Shown: positions 35,101 through 43,379 of the stretch, in pieces
Layout of the letters: every line of letters starts with the position of its first letter
Numbering within the stretch: position 1 is the first letter of the stretch
From: Nitrospira sp.
GTDB taxonomy: Bacteria > Nitrospirota > Nitrospiria > Nitrospirales > Nitrospiraceae
Assembly: GCA_024998565.1 (NCBI GenBank)
Contig: JACOEM010000011.1
Location: 62,001-126,000 of the forward strand
Reading direction: 5' to 3'
Length of the DNA stretch: 64,000 nt
Program-made: the position numbers and the translations under genes
Notes under the pieces: model-generated
Told to the model about the DNA's origin: nothing
Databases searched by the model: none
Seen by the model: the letters and a program-made list of their open reading frames with translations, nothing else

Positions 35101-37005
35101 ATTCGTAGCGGACCGATTGCGGACATTCACACGAATGAGCCGGTTGGTCATGGCGTGAACAACAGCTTCCGTGAATTGATGGTCCAGGTGCACGATACCG
35201 TGCCGCACACCGTCAATATTGTGACGGCGGGCAATCCTCCCGGGCAGCCGATTGAAGTGGCGCTCGAGGCGGGAAAGACCGTCTCCTTCATGATGCCGGA
35301 GAAGATCTACATGACGCCGATGCCGTTCTTGAACGGTGGAACGCACACCACCGGCAGCGGCTTGAACTTCAGGGCGGCGCCGGTTGCACAGCGGTTGGCG
35401 ACCAATCCTGATTCGTCACAGATTTTCAGCAGCCTGGTTCACGGTGATCCCTATACGCCGACCTTGCGTGCGTATGTCGGTGACACGATGGTCTTCCGTC
35501 TGTTGCACACCCTCATGAACGAGTCGATGGTCTGGACCCTGTCCGGCCACACGTTCTGGACCGAGCGGTATGCGGCGGATGCCAATCGGAAGAATTCCAT
35601 CCATATCGGTATCGCCGAGCGGTATGACCTGGTGGTTCCGGAAGCGGGTGGATCACGGCACCAGGCCGGCGACTACATCCATTTCAACGGCCGCTCCTCG
35701 AAGTTCTCCGAGGGTGGCTGGGGAATTATTCGGGTTTTGGACAAGGAGCAGGCTGATTTGAAGAAGCTGCCCGCGGGCTTCTCCAACAAGGGCGAGCTGC
35801 CGAAGCCTCTGCCGGTCTGTCCCGCCGATGCTCCCGTCAAGCAGTTCAACGTGGTGGCGATGGACTATGCCGGCATGAAGTTCAATGCCAAGGCACCGGA
35901 ATCCATCGAGGTGGACTTTGAGCGACGGATCCTCATGACCAATGCCGAAGCCAAGATCTATGCATTGGAAGAGGACACCGCGAAAGTCGCCGGCGGTGCG
36001 CATCCAATGCCGTTGACGCTCCGTGTGAACAGCGGTGATTGCGTCAAGGTCCATTTGAAGAACAAGATGAAGGACAGCAAAGCCTCCTTCTCTGCGATCG
36101 GCCTGGCCTTCGACCCGAAGGATTCCATGGGCGCAAACGTGGGGAACAATCCGGGTGACCAGACCGTGGCCCCGGGGGGCGAGCGTGAGTACACGTACTA
36201 CGCGGATCCGTTTAACGGTGAGACCACCTCGTTGGTGTGGGATTGGGGCAATGTGATGACCAATCCGCGGAACGGGTTGTTCGGTGCCGTCGTCGTCGGA
36301 CCCAAGGGATCGAAGTATCGCGATCCTAAGACCGGCGCAGATTTGTCCAATAAGAACGCCTGGGCGGCTGATGTCATCATCGATCGCTCGGTGCCGGGCA
36401 ATGAAATGCGGGCGAATTATCGTGACGTGGCGTTGTTCTTCCAGGATGAAGACAACATCATCGGCACGAGCTTCATGCCCTACGTGCAGAACGTGGCGGG
36501 TTTGACCGGCGTCAACTACCGGTCGGAACCGTACAAGTTCCGTGAAGAGCAGGGTTGCTCGCTCGGCAAGGTGTTCCAACCTTGCAAGGCGGACAAGCCG
36601 GAAGATCCGGCCACCCCGCTCATCGAGGCGCATGCTGGTGACCCGGTGCGCATCCATGTGCTGGGTGTGAGCAATGAGCAGAACGGCATGTTCAGCGTCG
36701 AGAAGCACGAATGGCCGATCGAGCCGTTCATGCGGGGCGCTGATCAGATCAGTGTCGTGGAATTCTCGGGTTCGGAAACGATCGATGCGTTCCTCCCTTC
36801 GGCGGGTGGAATGTATCGTTTGCCCGGGGATTATGTGTACAGCAACCAGCGCTTACCGTACTCGCAGTCCGGACAGTGGGGCTATGTGCGTGTATTGCCG
36901 TCCGGTGATACGCGACTGTTGCCATTGGCTGGCGCGAGCGCCGGTACCAAGAGTGCCGAGGTTGAGCAGCCGGTTGTGCACGCGATTCCTGTCGCGGCTA
37001 AGTAG
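32140..37005 (+). CDS. Giant secreted multicopper oxidase-like cupredoxin protein
   Basis: A 1621-residue protein with a signal peptide (cleaved near residue 31) and several cupredoxin domains. Copper-ligand motifs are HIH at 239-241, the FHxF and HSHHPHGG blocks, the HCHxxxHH block at 521-527 with a following Met (a type 1/type 3 set), HWH at 822-824 and HDH at 953-955. The last ~370 residues repeat the fold but lack most His ligands. At three to four times the length of a laccase it resembles MnxG-type oxidases. The substrate (Mn, Fe, Cu, or an electron-carrier role) is unknown. It heads a run of secreted copper-protein genes. RBS AAGGAGG is clear. Confidence 0.9.
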   Translation: MDCHWFTRVTSRALSVIAGGALVCLPLAASAETQPHVDHAAPQQTAMSHQLPSWAEKLKGQTIVEDAMAGKPERSAMVEQQHQRIMEHLTHDPQAQQVNTGMFNTQTMMHQYGAGGQDLLLMSDPRVEPVALAGGGKCPASAPVRQYNVSAINVEITLNQWLDFYPGYMYTLDENLDKVRAEETKNREAREKEGFDPGAVIPGVQAQWIQPLTIRGNQGDCVKIKLSNKLEGGEDVSLHIHGSSMVVSATGAAAATTNSDSIVQKDKSGEFEWYIHPSTQEGVRQFHTFANDRELTVMGLFGSFVVEPRGSEYLEALGSGAPTPASSGWQVMIKNGTGPDFREFVLYYHEVGDEAFRPVNKKGDFLPQRDPLTDAYRPGGRAINYRSEPFGINNMHVQHEYFGFEDESMGYSSYTFGDPSPTIPRSYMGDPAKFRLVHGGSEVFHSHHPHGGTIRWPRSPRAIDDMNLWTTAGNGPVKYPVIRAKTDRVDVEVIGPSEALDLETECGSGLCQQLAGDFLFHCHVAHHYVAGMWGYWRVYNTLQQGDMRNDVMPDLLELPDRKGRIKGPITSDKLVGQTVDWFGKSFKIVEKGKSDWKSNPATVTIKDWVEMQLPTMGKPGHKNDEKGQTVSYDATVLDWAWEGTRALSEPESTIDNPKYKSTHPGKRHPITFEPLTGKVAWPHLTPHFGRRVMFSPNHVGAPWLEMIRRDANGEESVDQALPGENGNWSLCPENAGRKHYNVHFIKLPITIAKKTGKEPPVIDPNGLIYVLHEEEAEIRKNDDLKYPLVVRGNIYDCVDWTLTSEWDDDDYTNFQSSKINTHWHFLQFDNQASDGVITGFSYEQSVRPFTMLEKKNAKGLPVPMNTVVTAAAKKGANTITVKNAKQFHVGTLLLVGADNVKGNEISRIKAINGNTITLAKGLKNDHPANDIVTVEFVRQRFWVDADVGTVFWHDHAFGATTWPHGGFGTFIAEPVGSTYHDPKTGKLIRSGPIADIHTNEPVGHGVNNSFRELMVQVHDTVPHTVNIVTAGNPPGQPIEVALEAGKTVSFMMPEKIYMTPMPFLNGGTHTTGSGLNFRAAPVAQRLATNPDSSQIFSSLVHGDPYTPTLRAYVGDTMVFRLLHTLMNESMVWTLSGHTFWTERYAADANRKNSIHIGIAERYDLVVPEAGGSRHQAGDYIHFNGRSSKFSEGGWGIIRVLDKEQADLKKLPAGFSNKGELPKPLPVCPADAPVKQFNVVAMDYAGMKFNAKAPESIEVDFERRILMTNAEAKIYALEEDTAKVAGGAHPMPLTLRVNSGDCVKVHLKNKMKDSKASFSAIGLAFDPKDSMGANVGNNPGDQTVAPGGEREYTYYADPFNGETTSLVWDWGNVMTNPRNGLFGAVVVGPKGSKYRDPKTGADLSNKNAWAADVIIDRSVPGNEMRANYRDVALFFQDEDNIIGTSFMPYVQNVAGLTGVNYRSEPYKFREEQGCSLGKVFQPCKADKPEDPATPLIEAHAGDPVRIHVLGVSNEQNGMFSVEKHEWPIEPFMRGADQISVVEFSGSETIDAFLPSAGGMYRLPGDYVYSNQRLPYSQSGQWGYVRVLPSGDTRLLPLAGASAGTKSAEVEQPVVHAIPVAAK

Positions 37006-37038
37006 ACTGATCGCATCTCTCGAGAGATGAGGTGAGGA

Positions 37039-37071
37039 GGGGGGAGCCTGAAAGGGCTCCCCCCTTTTGTT
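37039..37071 (+). terminator. Rho-independent terminator of the multicopper oxidase
   Basis: A ten-base stem GGGGGGAGCC/GGCTCCCCCC with a TGAAAG loop is followed by TTTTGTTG. It begins 33 bp after the stop codon, so the cupredoxin gene at 37164 needs its own promoter or read-through. Confidence 0.92.
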
Positions 37072-37163
37072 GTTCGCCGGGGATTGTGTATGATGAGCGG
37101 ATACGTCTGACTGTTTGTCGGCACTGTTTGTATCGATATCATACTTATTACTGGAGGAATGAC

Positions 37164-38072
37164 ATGCGACTAGTCGGCCTTGCCGTGCTCTGCGCTGTCA
37201 GTGTCTGCTGGTCTCCATCGTGGGCGTACGAGGAGATCGCGGTCACGGATGGCGGTACCATAAAAGGGACAGTCACCATGACCGGGGGAAAACCTACCCC
37301 GAAGGGATATAACCTGATCACATTCCCCGATCCGGTCTATTGCGGTCGCATTTCAACTGGAACGGGGTGGCGCATCCTCAATGAGTTTTCCCTGGCTTCC
37401 AGCCAGGGTCTCAAAGATGTGGTGGTCGTGCTGACCGATGTGACCAAGGGGAAGCCGTTCAAGTTTGAACCGTTGACTGTCGAGGCGCGGGATTGCCGGT
37501 TCCTTCCTTTTGTCACGGTTGTGAAAGATGGTTCTGAAGTAGCGGTCATGAACATGGATCCGGTCATGCACGATATTCAAGCCTATGAAACCTCGCAGCT
37601 CGGCCCTCGCGTCCTATTCAATACCCCGTTGCCGATGAATCCCCATCACAAACGTCTCGTGAGCGCGGAAAGTCATGAGCATCTGGCGGGAGAGCCGGTT
37701 ACGGAAGTGATTCATATGACCAAGGGGCGAAGAATTTTTCTGATGCAATGCGGGTTCCATGCCTATATGGAAAGCTGGGGATTCGCCGTCGATAACCCCT
37801 ATTTCACGCTGACGGGTGATGATGGCACCTTCAATTTGACGGATGTTCCGCCTGGCGACTATACGCTGATGGTCTGGCATCCCGGGGTCGGCACAATGTT
37901 GCAGAAGAAAGTGACCGTGACGGAAAAGGGCCTCTCGACCGTCGATTTCGACTTCAAGGCTCCGCAAGGACGTCGAAGCGTGCATGAAATCGAGCAGAAT
38001 CCGCATTACGGCCCCGAGTCGCTTGGAAAGGTTGTGGATATTCGTCCGACATTGCAGCGTCAGGTTCCCTAA
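37164..38072 (+). CDS. Secreted cupredoxin-like protein (paralogue 1)
   Basis: A 302-residue secreted protein (signal ends near 'SWAY'). It combines a cupredoxin-like half with a C-terminal carboxypeptidase-regulatory-like beta-sandwich ('DDGTFNLTDVPPGDYTLMVWHPG'). Candidate type 1 copper ligands are His in 'VMHDIQAYE' and Cys, His and Met in 'MQCGFHAYMESW'. GGAGG six bases before ATG 37164 sets the start; the longer frame from 37032 runs through the terminator. A close paralogue follows at 38102 and a third at 41302. Confidence 0.85.
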   Translation: MRLVGLAVLCAVSVCWSPSWAYEEIAVTDGGTIKGTVTMTGGKPTPKGYNLITFPDPVYCGRISTGTGWRILNEFSLASSQGLKDVVVVLTDVTKGKPFKFEPLTVEARDCRFLPFVTVVKDGSEVAVMNMDPVMHDIQAYETSQLGPRVLFNTPLPMNPHHKRLVSAESHEHLAGEPVTEVIHMTKGRRIFLMQCGFHAYMESWGFAVDNPYFTLTGDDGTFNLTDVPPGDYTLMVWHPGVGTMLQKKVTVTEKGLSTVDFDFKAPQGRRSVHEIEQNPHYGPESLGKVVDIRPTLQRQVP

Positions 38073-38101
38073 GGTCTCTTCGAAGAAGAAAGAGGGAGAT
38101 T

Positions 38102-39028
38102 ATGAGGGTGACTCGTTCCAGCCTGCTCCGTTGTCTTGCACTTATCGTCTGCTTGTCTCAGGTTGTGCCCCCGGTCTCTGCCTATGAGATTGTCGACGTT
38201 CAGCATGGCGGGACGCTGGAAGGACGAGTCACTTTGTCGGGCGCCGTTCCGGATCCGAAGGCCTTTAATCTCATTACCTTCCCGGACCCCACCTATTGTG
38301 GAAGGATCTCGAATGGGAAGGGGTGGCGTCTGCTGCGCGACTTCATGGTAAACGCCGAGGGCGGATTGAAAAATGCCGTCGTGCTGCTCGAAGGGGTCGA
38401 GTCCGGGAAGCCGTTTGATCTTTCGGTGCCGCTCATCGAGGCGCGGGATTGCATGTTCGGTCCCTGGATGACGATCGTGCGCAATGGCCATGCGGTGGAA
38501 GTGGTGAATATGGATCCGGTGATGCACGACATTCAGGGCTATGAAACTTCTCCCGAGGCCGGGGCCCGGGTGCTGTTTAATACGCCTCTGATCTTGAATC
38601 AACAGCATCAACGCGGAAATATGCACGCGATTCACAATCATGCGCCAGGAAAATCTCTGGTGGGACCGGTCTACCTCAACAAAGGGCGGCGGACGTTCTA
38701 CATGCAGTGCGGTTTTCACGCCTACATGGAAAGTTGGGCGATGGCCGTGAACAATCCGTATTATGCGGTGACCGACGACCAGGGTGCGTTCAAGATCGAC
38801 AATGTCCCGCCGGGGACCTATCAGATGGTGGTCTGGCATCCGCAGTCAGGGCCTGGGGTGACGCGGACGATCATGGTCGGTCCGGACGGGACGACGGTAG
38901 AACAAGTGGCACTGCCGGCTCCCAGGGGAACCCGGACGGCCTACAGGGTCATGGACAATCCCCGTTTCGGGCTGGAGTCCCTTGGCCATCCCGTGGAGAT
39001 CGAGCCCCTGGTGGAGCATCAGCGCTAA
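38102..39028 (+). CDS. Secreted cupredoxin-like protein (paralogue 2)
   Basis: A 308-residue paralogue of the preceding gene, with the same signal sequence, 'LITFPDPTYCGRIS' block, His in 'VMHDIQGYE' and C-x2-H-x2-M motif in 'MQCGFHAYMESW', followed by the beta-sandwich 'GAFKIDNVPPGTYQMVVWHP'. The gap of 29 bp suggests one transcript. The pair probably arose by tandem duplication and could carry electrons in the periplasm (inference). Confidence 0.85.
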   Translation: MRVTRSSLLRCLALIVCLSQVVPPVSAYEIVDVQHGGTLEGRVTLSGAVPDPKAFNLITFPDPTYCGRISNGKGWRLLRDFMVNAEGGLKNAVVLLEGVESGKPFDLSVPLIEARDCMFGPWMTIVRNGHAVEVVNMDPVMHDIQGYETSPEAGARVLFNTPLILNQQHQRGNMHAIHNHAPGKSLVGPVYLNKGRRTFYMQCGFHAYMESWAMAVNNPYYAVTDDQGAFKIDNVPPGTYQMVVWHPQSGPGVTRTIMVGPDGTTVEQVALPAPRGTRTAYRVMDNPRFGLESLGHPVEIEPLVEHQR

Positions 39029-39665
39029 GCCCAGGTGGGAGGACCTCTCACGGTGGTGCGTGGGAGTGTTTCTTTCGGCGTGTCTCTGTTGGCCCGGTGT
39101 CAGTGATGCCGCGGATACGAATCGCATATCCCCCGCCGTTCCGGCGGAATTTTCTGCCTCTGCTGTGAAGCGGGTGGAAGGGCGTCGTTTCGAGGCCCAG
39201 GTGTTTGTAAAGGGCGACCGCATCCGACTGGAGTACAAGTATGCGGTCAAGACTGAGCTCGGCTATTCCAGTATAGAAATCGTTCGATTGGATAAGCACG
39301 AGTCGTGGTTCTTGCTGGCCCAGCGCCGGCAAATTCTTCCGGTTCCCGTCAAGCCTGAAGAAATCCTGCCGATTCAACCCAGCCTTCCGGGAGAAAAGAG
39401 CCGGACGTTAGTGGGCGATGCCACCATGATCGGGCGCGCATCCCAGCTGTACGAGGTGCGGGTGGACTACAACGGCCGGGATGAACGATTTTACGAATGG
39501 GTGGATGGTGAGACCGGGGTGGTCCTGAAACTGGTCAGCCAGGACCGGGATTGGTCCATTGAGTATTCACGGATCCGGTTTTCTCCGCAGCCGGACTACT
39601 ATTTCGAAGAACCGACGGGATATCGACGCTGGGCCCCGGCATCCGCAACACAAGAAAGAGGGTAG
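38982..39665 (+). CDS. Secreted protein of unknown function, LolA/LolB-like
   Basis: About 205 residues after a signal-like hydrophobic stretch (CVGVFLSACLCWPGVSDA). The body is beta-rich ('RFEAQVFVKGDRIRLEYKYAVKTE', 'YEWVDGETGVVLKLVSQDRDW') and recalls outer-membrane lipoprotein-sorting-like (DUF4412/LolA) folds. The start is uncertain: ATG at 38982 overlaps the previous gene by 47 bp, whereas GTG at 39060 would give a short signal lacking basic residues. It is in the same run as the cupredoxins. Function unknown. Confidence 0.6.
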   Translation: MAIPWRSSPWWSISAKPRWEDLSRWCVGVFLSACLCWPGVSDAADTNRISPAVPAEFSASAVKRVEGRRFEAQVFVKGDRIRLEYKYAVKTELGYSSIEIVRLDKHESWFLLAQRRQILPVPVKPEEILPIQPSLPGEKSRTLVGDATMIGRASQLYEVRVDYNGRDERFYEWVDGETGVVLKLVSQDRDWSIEYSRIRFSPQPDYYFEEPTGYRRWAPASATQERG

Positions 39666-39694
39666 CGTTCGTGGTACGACCAGGAAGGGATTGC

Positions 39695-41092
39695 ATGGCA
39701 TTGCACGGTGAGTCGCGTTGGCGTCGAATGGCAATTGGGTGGATGGCAGTGGCGGTTGCGTCCGGGGTGCTCCTGTGTCTCTGGCCGTCGGCGGCATCAG
39801 CGCGTTCGCTGAAGGAAGCGCAGGCGGCGTTCGACAAGAAGCAGTACCAGGAGGCCCTAGACCTCGTCGAGCAGCTGAATAAGGAGCAGGGACCCCAACC
39901 AGAGGCCCGGCGGCTCAAGACTCGTGCACTAATTTTTTTAGGAAAGCCCAAGGACGCATTAGTTGAGTACGAGCGCCTGGAGCAGGACTTGAAGCAGGAG
40001 GACCGGACGCTGCTGAAAGACGTGGCGTTGGGCTTCGTATACGTGCTGATTAAGGACATGCGGGAGCAGATGCGCGGGGCGGCCTACACGGCGCTGAAAG
40101 ACGTGGATTCTCCGGAGACGATTCCTGCGCTCGAGGACGGATTAAGTGACGGATCCGGGCTGGTGCGCGCCTTGGCGGCAGAAGCTCTTGGAAGGCTGGA
40201 GGCGGGACGCCGTTCGCCGCGCTTGCGGAATGCCTTGGAAGATCAGGCCGGGCTGGTCAAGGCCACTGTACTGAAGGTGCTGGGGAAGAGCGGGGACCGC
40301 TCGGTGATTCCGCTACTTGAGAATGCCCTGAAGGACGAACAGCCGGCGGTGCGGCTTGCGGCGGCGGGAGCGTTGTACCATACGGGGCAGACGGCGATGT
40401 GGGACACGATACTGAAGGCCGCCTCCGCCCCGAATCCGGAAGAACGCGCCACAGCGCTGCGGATGGTGGGGGAGCTAAAGGACGCGCGCGGGCTGTCGGT
40501 TCTGCTGGAGGCCATCACCAATACGCAGCCATCTGTGCGCGGGGCCGCCGCTTCAGCCTTGGGGGACCTTGGGAAGGTGCAGGGGATCCCCGCGTTGGAG
40601 CATGCGCTGGAGGATAAAATTCCAGCCGTGAAAACGTCGGCGGCGATCAGCCTGGGCGAATTAGGCGTGAAAGATTCACTGGTTGCCCTGAGGAAGGCGC
40701 TGGCTGATCCGAACCCGGTGGTCAAGGCAGCCGTCATATCGGCGTTGTTACGGGTCGAGGAACCGTTTGAATCCGTTGGAGAGGAACTGTACGAATTGGC
40801 GCAAAATCATGATCCCGGAACCCGCTCCGCAGCCGGTAAGGCAGCAGGGAGGGCGCATGGCGCCAATATGAAGGCTGCGATTGAGTTTCTTTCCGGCGTG
40901 CTGAAAGATCCCATTCCGCGCCCTCGGATCGCCGCAGCCAGGGCACTCGGGCAGATCGGAGGCGTAGACCTATTGCCGATGTTGAAGCTGGCCCTGCATG
41001 ACGAAGACGATGCCGTTCGGGCTACTGTGGGAGGGTCGATTGCTCGCATTCTCACTCATGCCAAGTCATCCCCTAATCATGCGAAATCGTAG
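39695..41092 (+). CDS. Secreted TPR/HEAT-repeat protein
   Basis: A 465-residue protein with a signal sequence (about 12-34, ending 'SAASA'). A TPR-like stretch (about 35-100) is followed by roughly nine HEAT/PBS-lyase repeats ('PSVRGAAASALGDLGKVQGIPALEHAL' and close copies) to the C-terminus. It is a scaffold probably located in the periplasm. ATG at 39695 is preferred over GTG at 39671 because AGGAAGG lies seven bases upstream. It may organise the copper proteins encoded around it (inference). Confidence 0.85.
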   Translation: MALHGESRWRRMAIGWMAVAVASGVLLCLWPSAASARSLKEAQAAFDKKQYQEALDLVEQLNKEQGPQPEARRLKTRALIFLGKPKDALVEYERLEQDLKQEDRTLLKDVALGFVYVLIKDMREQMRGAAYTALKDVDSPETIPALEDGLSDGSGLVRALAAEALGRLEAGRRSPRLRNALEDQAGLVKATVLKVLGKSGDRSVIPLLENALKDEQPAVRLAAAGALYHTGQTAMWDTILKAASAPNPEERATALRMVGELKDARGLSVLLEAITNTQPSVRGAAASALGDLGKVQGIPALEHALEDKIPAVKTSAAISLGELGVKDSLVALRKALADPNPVVKAAVISALLRVEEPFESVGEELYELAQNHDPGTRSAAGKAAGRAHGANMKAAIEFLSGVLKDPIPRPRIAAARALGQIGGVDLLPMLKLALHDEDDAVRATVGGSIARILTHAKSSPNHAKS

Positions 41093-41117
41093 GGGGCTTT
41101 GGCGGCTGGATTTCAAG

Positions 41118-41147
41118 TTGACAGTGTGAGTATGATTCCAGTATAGA
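41118..41147 (+). promoter_or_regulatory. Sigma-70 promoter of cupredoxin paralogue 3
   Basis: Perfect -35 TTGACA (41118-41123), an 18-base spacer, then TATAGA (41142-41147). It precedes the gene at 41302 with a leader of about 145 bases, which includes a hairpin (GTCACCA 41223-41229 / TGGTGAC 41245-41251). Confidence 0.65.
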
Positions 41148-41301
41148 GAAATGTTCAGAGGCCTAAGCGTAGTCGACGTGGAGCCACGTCAAGTGAATGC
41201 GACTGTTATAACAAGGGTACGGGTCACCAGCCCTTGTGATTGCGTGGTGACGGAGTAGGTGTTCGGTTTCGGTTAATGTTCATTACTAAGGAGGCAGTGA
41301 C

Positions 41302-42099
41302 ATGAAGAAGGGTGCGATGAAAGTAGTATTCGGCGTTGCGGCCGCAGCATTTTTGGCTGCGCCCCTCGTCTCGTTTGCCGGAGGCACGATTGCCGGGAAA
41401 GTGACCTATGCCGGGAAGGCCGAGCAGAAGGAGTTCTCCTTCTCCAAGTTCCCGAACCCGAAGTTCTGCCCGAAGAACCCGAACAAGAGCCTCATGGATG
41501 GCGACAAGCGCTTTCTCAAGACCATTGAAGTTGCCAAGGATGGTGGTCTGAAGGGTGCGATCGTCTCCGTGGTCGATATCGAAGATCAGGCGTTCCAGGA
41601 TGGGTTCAAGGGCACCGACGTGACGGCGGAATTCTGCGAATTCTTGCCCTTCAGCGGCGTGGTGGTGAACAACAAGAACTTCCGTGCAGAGAATAAGGAT
41701 GCCGATCCCGATGATCCCAAGTCCGTGCTGGGCGTGTTGCACAACCCGCACAGCTTCGTGGTGAAGGGCTCCAGCTCGGCCACCGGTTTCAACATCGGTT
41801 TGGCGAAGAAGGGCGACAAGTTGGAGAAGCCGGTGACCTTCCGTGGCGGCGCGGAAAAGCAGGGCTTCTATCGTTTGCAGTGCGACCAGCACGAGTTCAT
41901 GCAGTCTTTCTTCCTCCCTGTCTGGAATCCGTACCATGCAGTGGTGAAGGATGATGGATCGTTCGAGATTCAGGGCGTTCCTGCCGGAAAGCACAAAGTG
42001 GTGGTTTGGCACCCGTTTGTCGGCAAGGGCAAGCTGAATGAATTCGAGGTCGAGGTTGCAGAGGGTGGATCGGCCACGTTGAAGGCCGAGATCAAGTAG
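41302..42099 (+). CDS. Secreted cupredoxin-like protein (paralogue 3)
   Basis: A 265-residue member of the same family as 37164 and 38102. It has a signal sequence (ending 'SFAG'), His in 'VLHNPHSFVVKG', and the C-x2-H-x2-M motif in 'LQCDQHEFMQSFF' as likely type 1 copper ligands, then the beta-sandwich 'GSFEIQGVPAGKHKVVVWHP'. The N-terminal half has diverged (two extra Cys blocks, 'PKFCPKNP'). AAGGAGG sits eight bases upstream of the ATG. It has its own promoter and a strong terminator, so it is probably highly expressed as a single gene. Confidence 0.85.
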   Translation: MKKGAMKVVFGVAAAAFLAAPLVSFAGGTIAGKVTYAGKAEQKEFSFSKFPNPKFCPKNPNKSLMDGDKRFLKTIEVAKDGGLKGAIVSVVDIEDQAFQDGFKGTDVTAEFCEFLPFSGVVVNNKNFRAENKDADPDDPKSVLGVLHNPHSFVVKGSSSATGFNIGLAKKGDKLEKPVTFRGGAEKQGFYRLQCDQHEFMQSFFLPVWNPYHAVVKDDGSFEIQGVPAGKHKVVVWHPFVGKGKLNEFEVEVAEGGSATLKAEIK

Positions 42100-42134
42100 G
42101 TTCGCTTACCACGGTGGGATAGCCCGCTGACTGA

Positions 42135-42173
42135 GGGGCAGTGGTCCAAGTCGGATCACTGCCCCTTTCGTTT
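42135..42173 (+). terminator. Rho-independent terminator after cupredoxin paralogue 3
   Basis: Nine-base stem GGGGCAGTG/CACTGCCCC with a 13-base loop, followed by TTTCGTTT. It lies 36 bp beyond the stop codon. Confidence 0.88.
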
Positions 42174-42381
42174 GTGCCCCCTCGTGTTCGGCCTTCCGTT
42201 CGACCTCCTCATCTGTGTCCCCTGTTGAGTTCATCGATTCCATCCGTAAGATCGTGTCGGCCGACCCGCATCGTTATTGGTGTTCAGAGGTTCTTTCCTG
42301 CCCGCTCCTCGCCTTGCGTTTCCCTTTCTGAACTGGGTAAGATGCCAAATTTCAACACCACATTATCTGAGTGGGTGATCT

Positions 42382-43371
42382 GTGCCTCGTGAATTGTCTC
42401 TCGCCGAAGTCTTCCAGTTGGGCTACTACTGGGAAACGAAAATCCTTTTGACAGCCGTGAAATTAGACGTCTTTTCGGTGCTGAATGGACGAGGCCGTAC
42501 CGCCTCTGAAGCGGCCGAAAAACTCGGCGCCGATGTGCGCGCGCTGGAGTTACTTCTAAATGCGCTGGTGGCGATCAGGCTGCTGTCGAAGACCGGCGAT
42601 CTCTATGCCAATACGCCGGTCGCCACGACGCATCTCGTCAAGCATGGGCCGCAATATATTGGGCACTTGCTGCTGTTGCATGATGCCGAATGGGGGAATT
42701 GGGGCAAGCTGGAGGAGGCGGTGAAAACCGGCCGATCGCCGGTGACGCAACATGTATTTGAGACGGATCCAGCGCTTGGCGCCAATGTGTTGTCCGTGTT
42801 GCACCGGATCGGGCAGCAAAGTGGTCCGGACTTGGCGAAACGGCTTGCGCTCGGTCAGGCGCGGACGATGCTCGATCTCGGGGGCGGAGCCGGGACCAAC
42901 GCCATTGCGTTTTGCCGGGTGTATCCGCAACTTTCGGCGACGGTCTTCGATCTGCAGACGACGCTCCCGTTGACCGAACGGACCGTAAAGGATACGGGGC
43001 TTGAGGGCAGGATTTCCCTGAAGGCCGGCGACTTCAACCGCGATTCGTTGGGTGGTCCCTATGACGTGGTGTTGATGTCCGATATCCTTCACTATCAGGA
43101 TCTGGCCACCAATGCCGCGCTGGTGAAGAAAATCCATAGCCACCTGAATCCCGGCGGGCGCTTGATCATCAAAGACCGGTTCTTGGATGCTTCGGGTACG
43201 AGCCCCGCCTGGACGGCGGCGTTTGCCGTTCATATTCTCGTCAATACGGAACAAGGTGCCTGCTACCGCACCGCAGAAGCCATGCAGTGGATGCACGATG
43301 GGGGATATGTCTCGGTTGATGAAATCGAGCGCACGGCGGTGGTGCAAGGTGTCAGACCCACGGTCGGGTAA
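42382..43371 (+). CDS. SAM-dependent O-methyltransferase (plant-type family 2)
   Basis: A 329-residue methyltransferase. The N-terminal dimerisation/winged-helix domain (about 1-115) is followed by the SAM-binding fold ('MLDLGGGAGTNAIAFCRVYP' near residue 165, 'VVLMSDILHYQD' near 230). This two-domain form is shared with acetylserotonin and spheroidene O-methyltransferases; the substrate cannot be told. It starts GTG at 42382 with only a weak ribosome site, and 8 bp separate it from the DUF420 gene. Confidence 0.88.
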   Translation: MPRELSLAEVFQLGYYWETKILLTAVKLDVFSVLNGRGRTASEAAEKLGADVRALELLLNALVAIRLLSKTGDLYANTPVATTHLVKHGPQYIGHLLLLHDAEWGNWGKLEEAVKTGRSPVTQHVFETDPALGANVLSVLHRIGQQSGPDLAKRLALGQARTMLDLGGGAGTNAIAFCRVYPQLSATVFDLQTTLPLTERTVKDTGLEGRISLKAGDFNRDSLGGPYDVVLMSDILHYQDLATNAALVKKIHSHLNPGGRLIIKDRFLDASGTSPAWTAAFAVHILVNTEQGACYRTAEAMQWMHDGGYVSVDEIERTAVVQGVRPTVG

Positions 43372-43379
43372 GATGTACC

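Noticed and set aside
33859-35346. Long minus-strand frame (495 codons) inside the multicopper oxidase
   Set aside because: Antisense shadow of a GC-rich gene; composition is Arg/His/Asp-rich and no ribosome-binding site or domain is seen.
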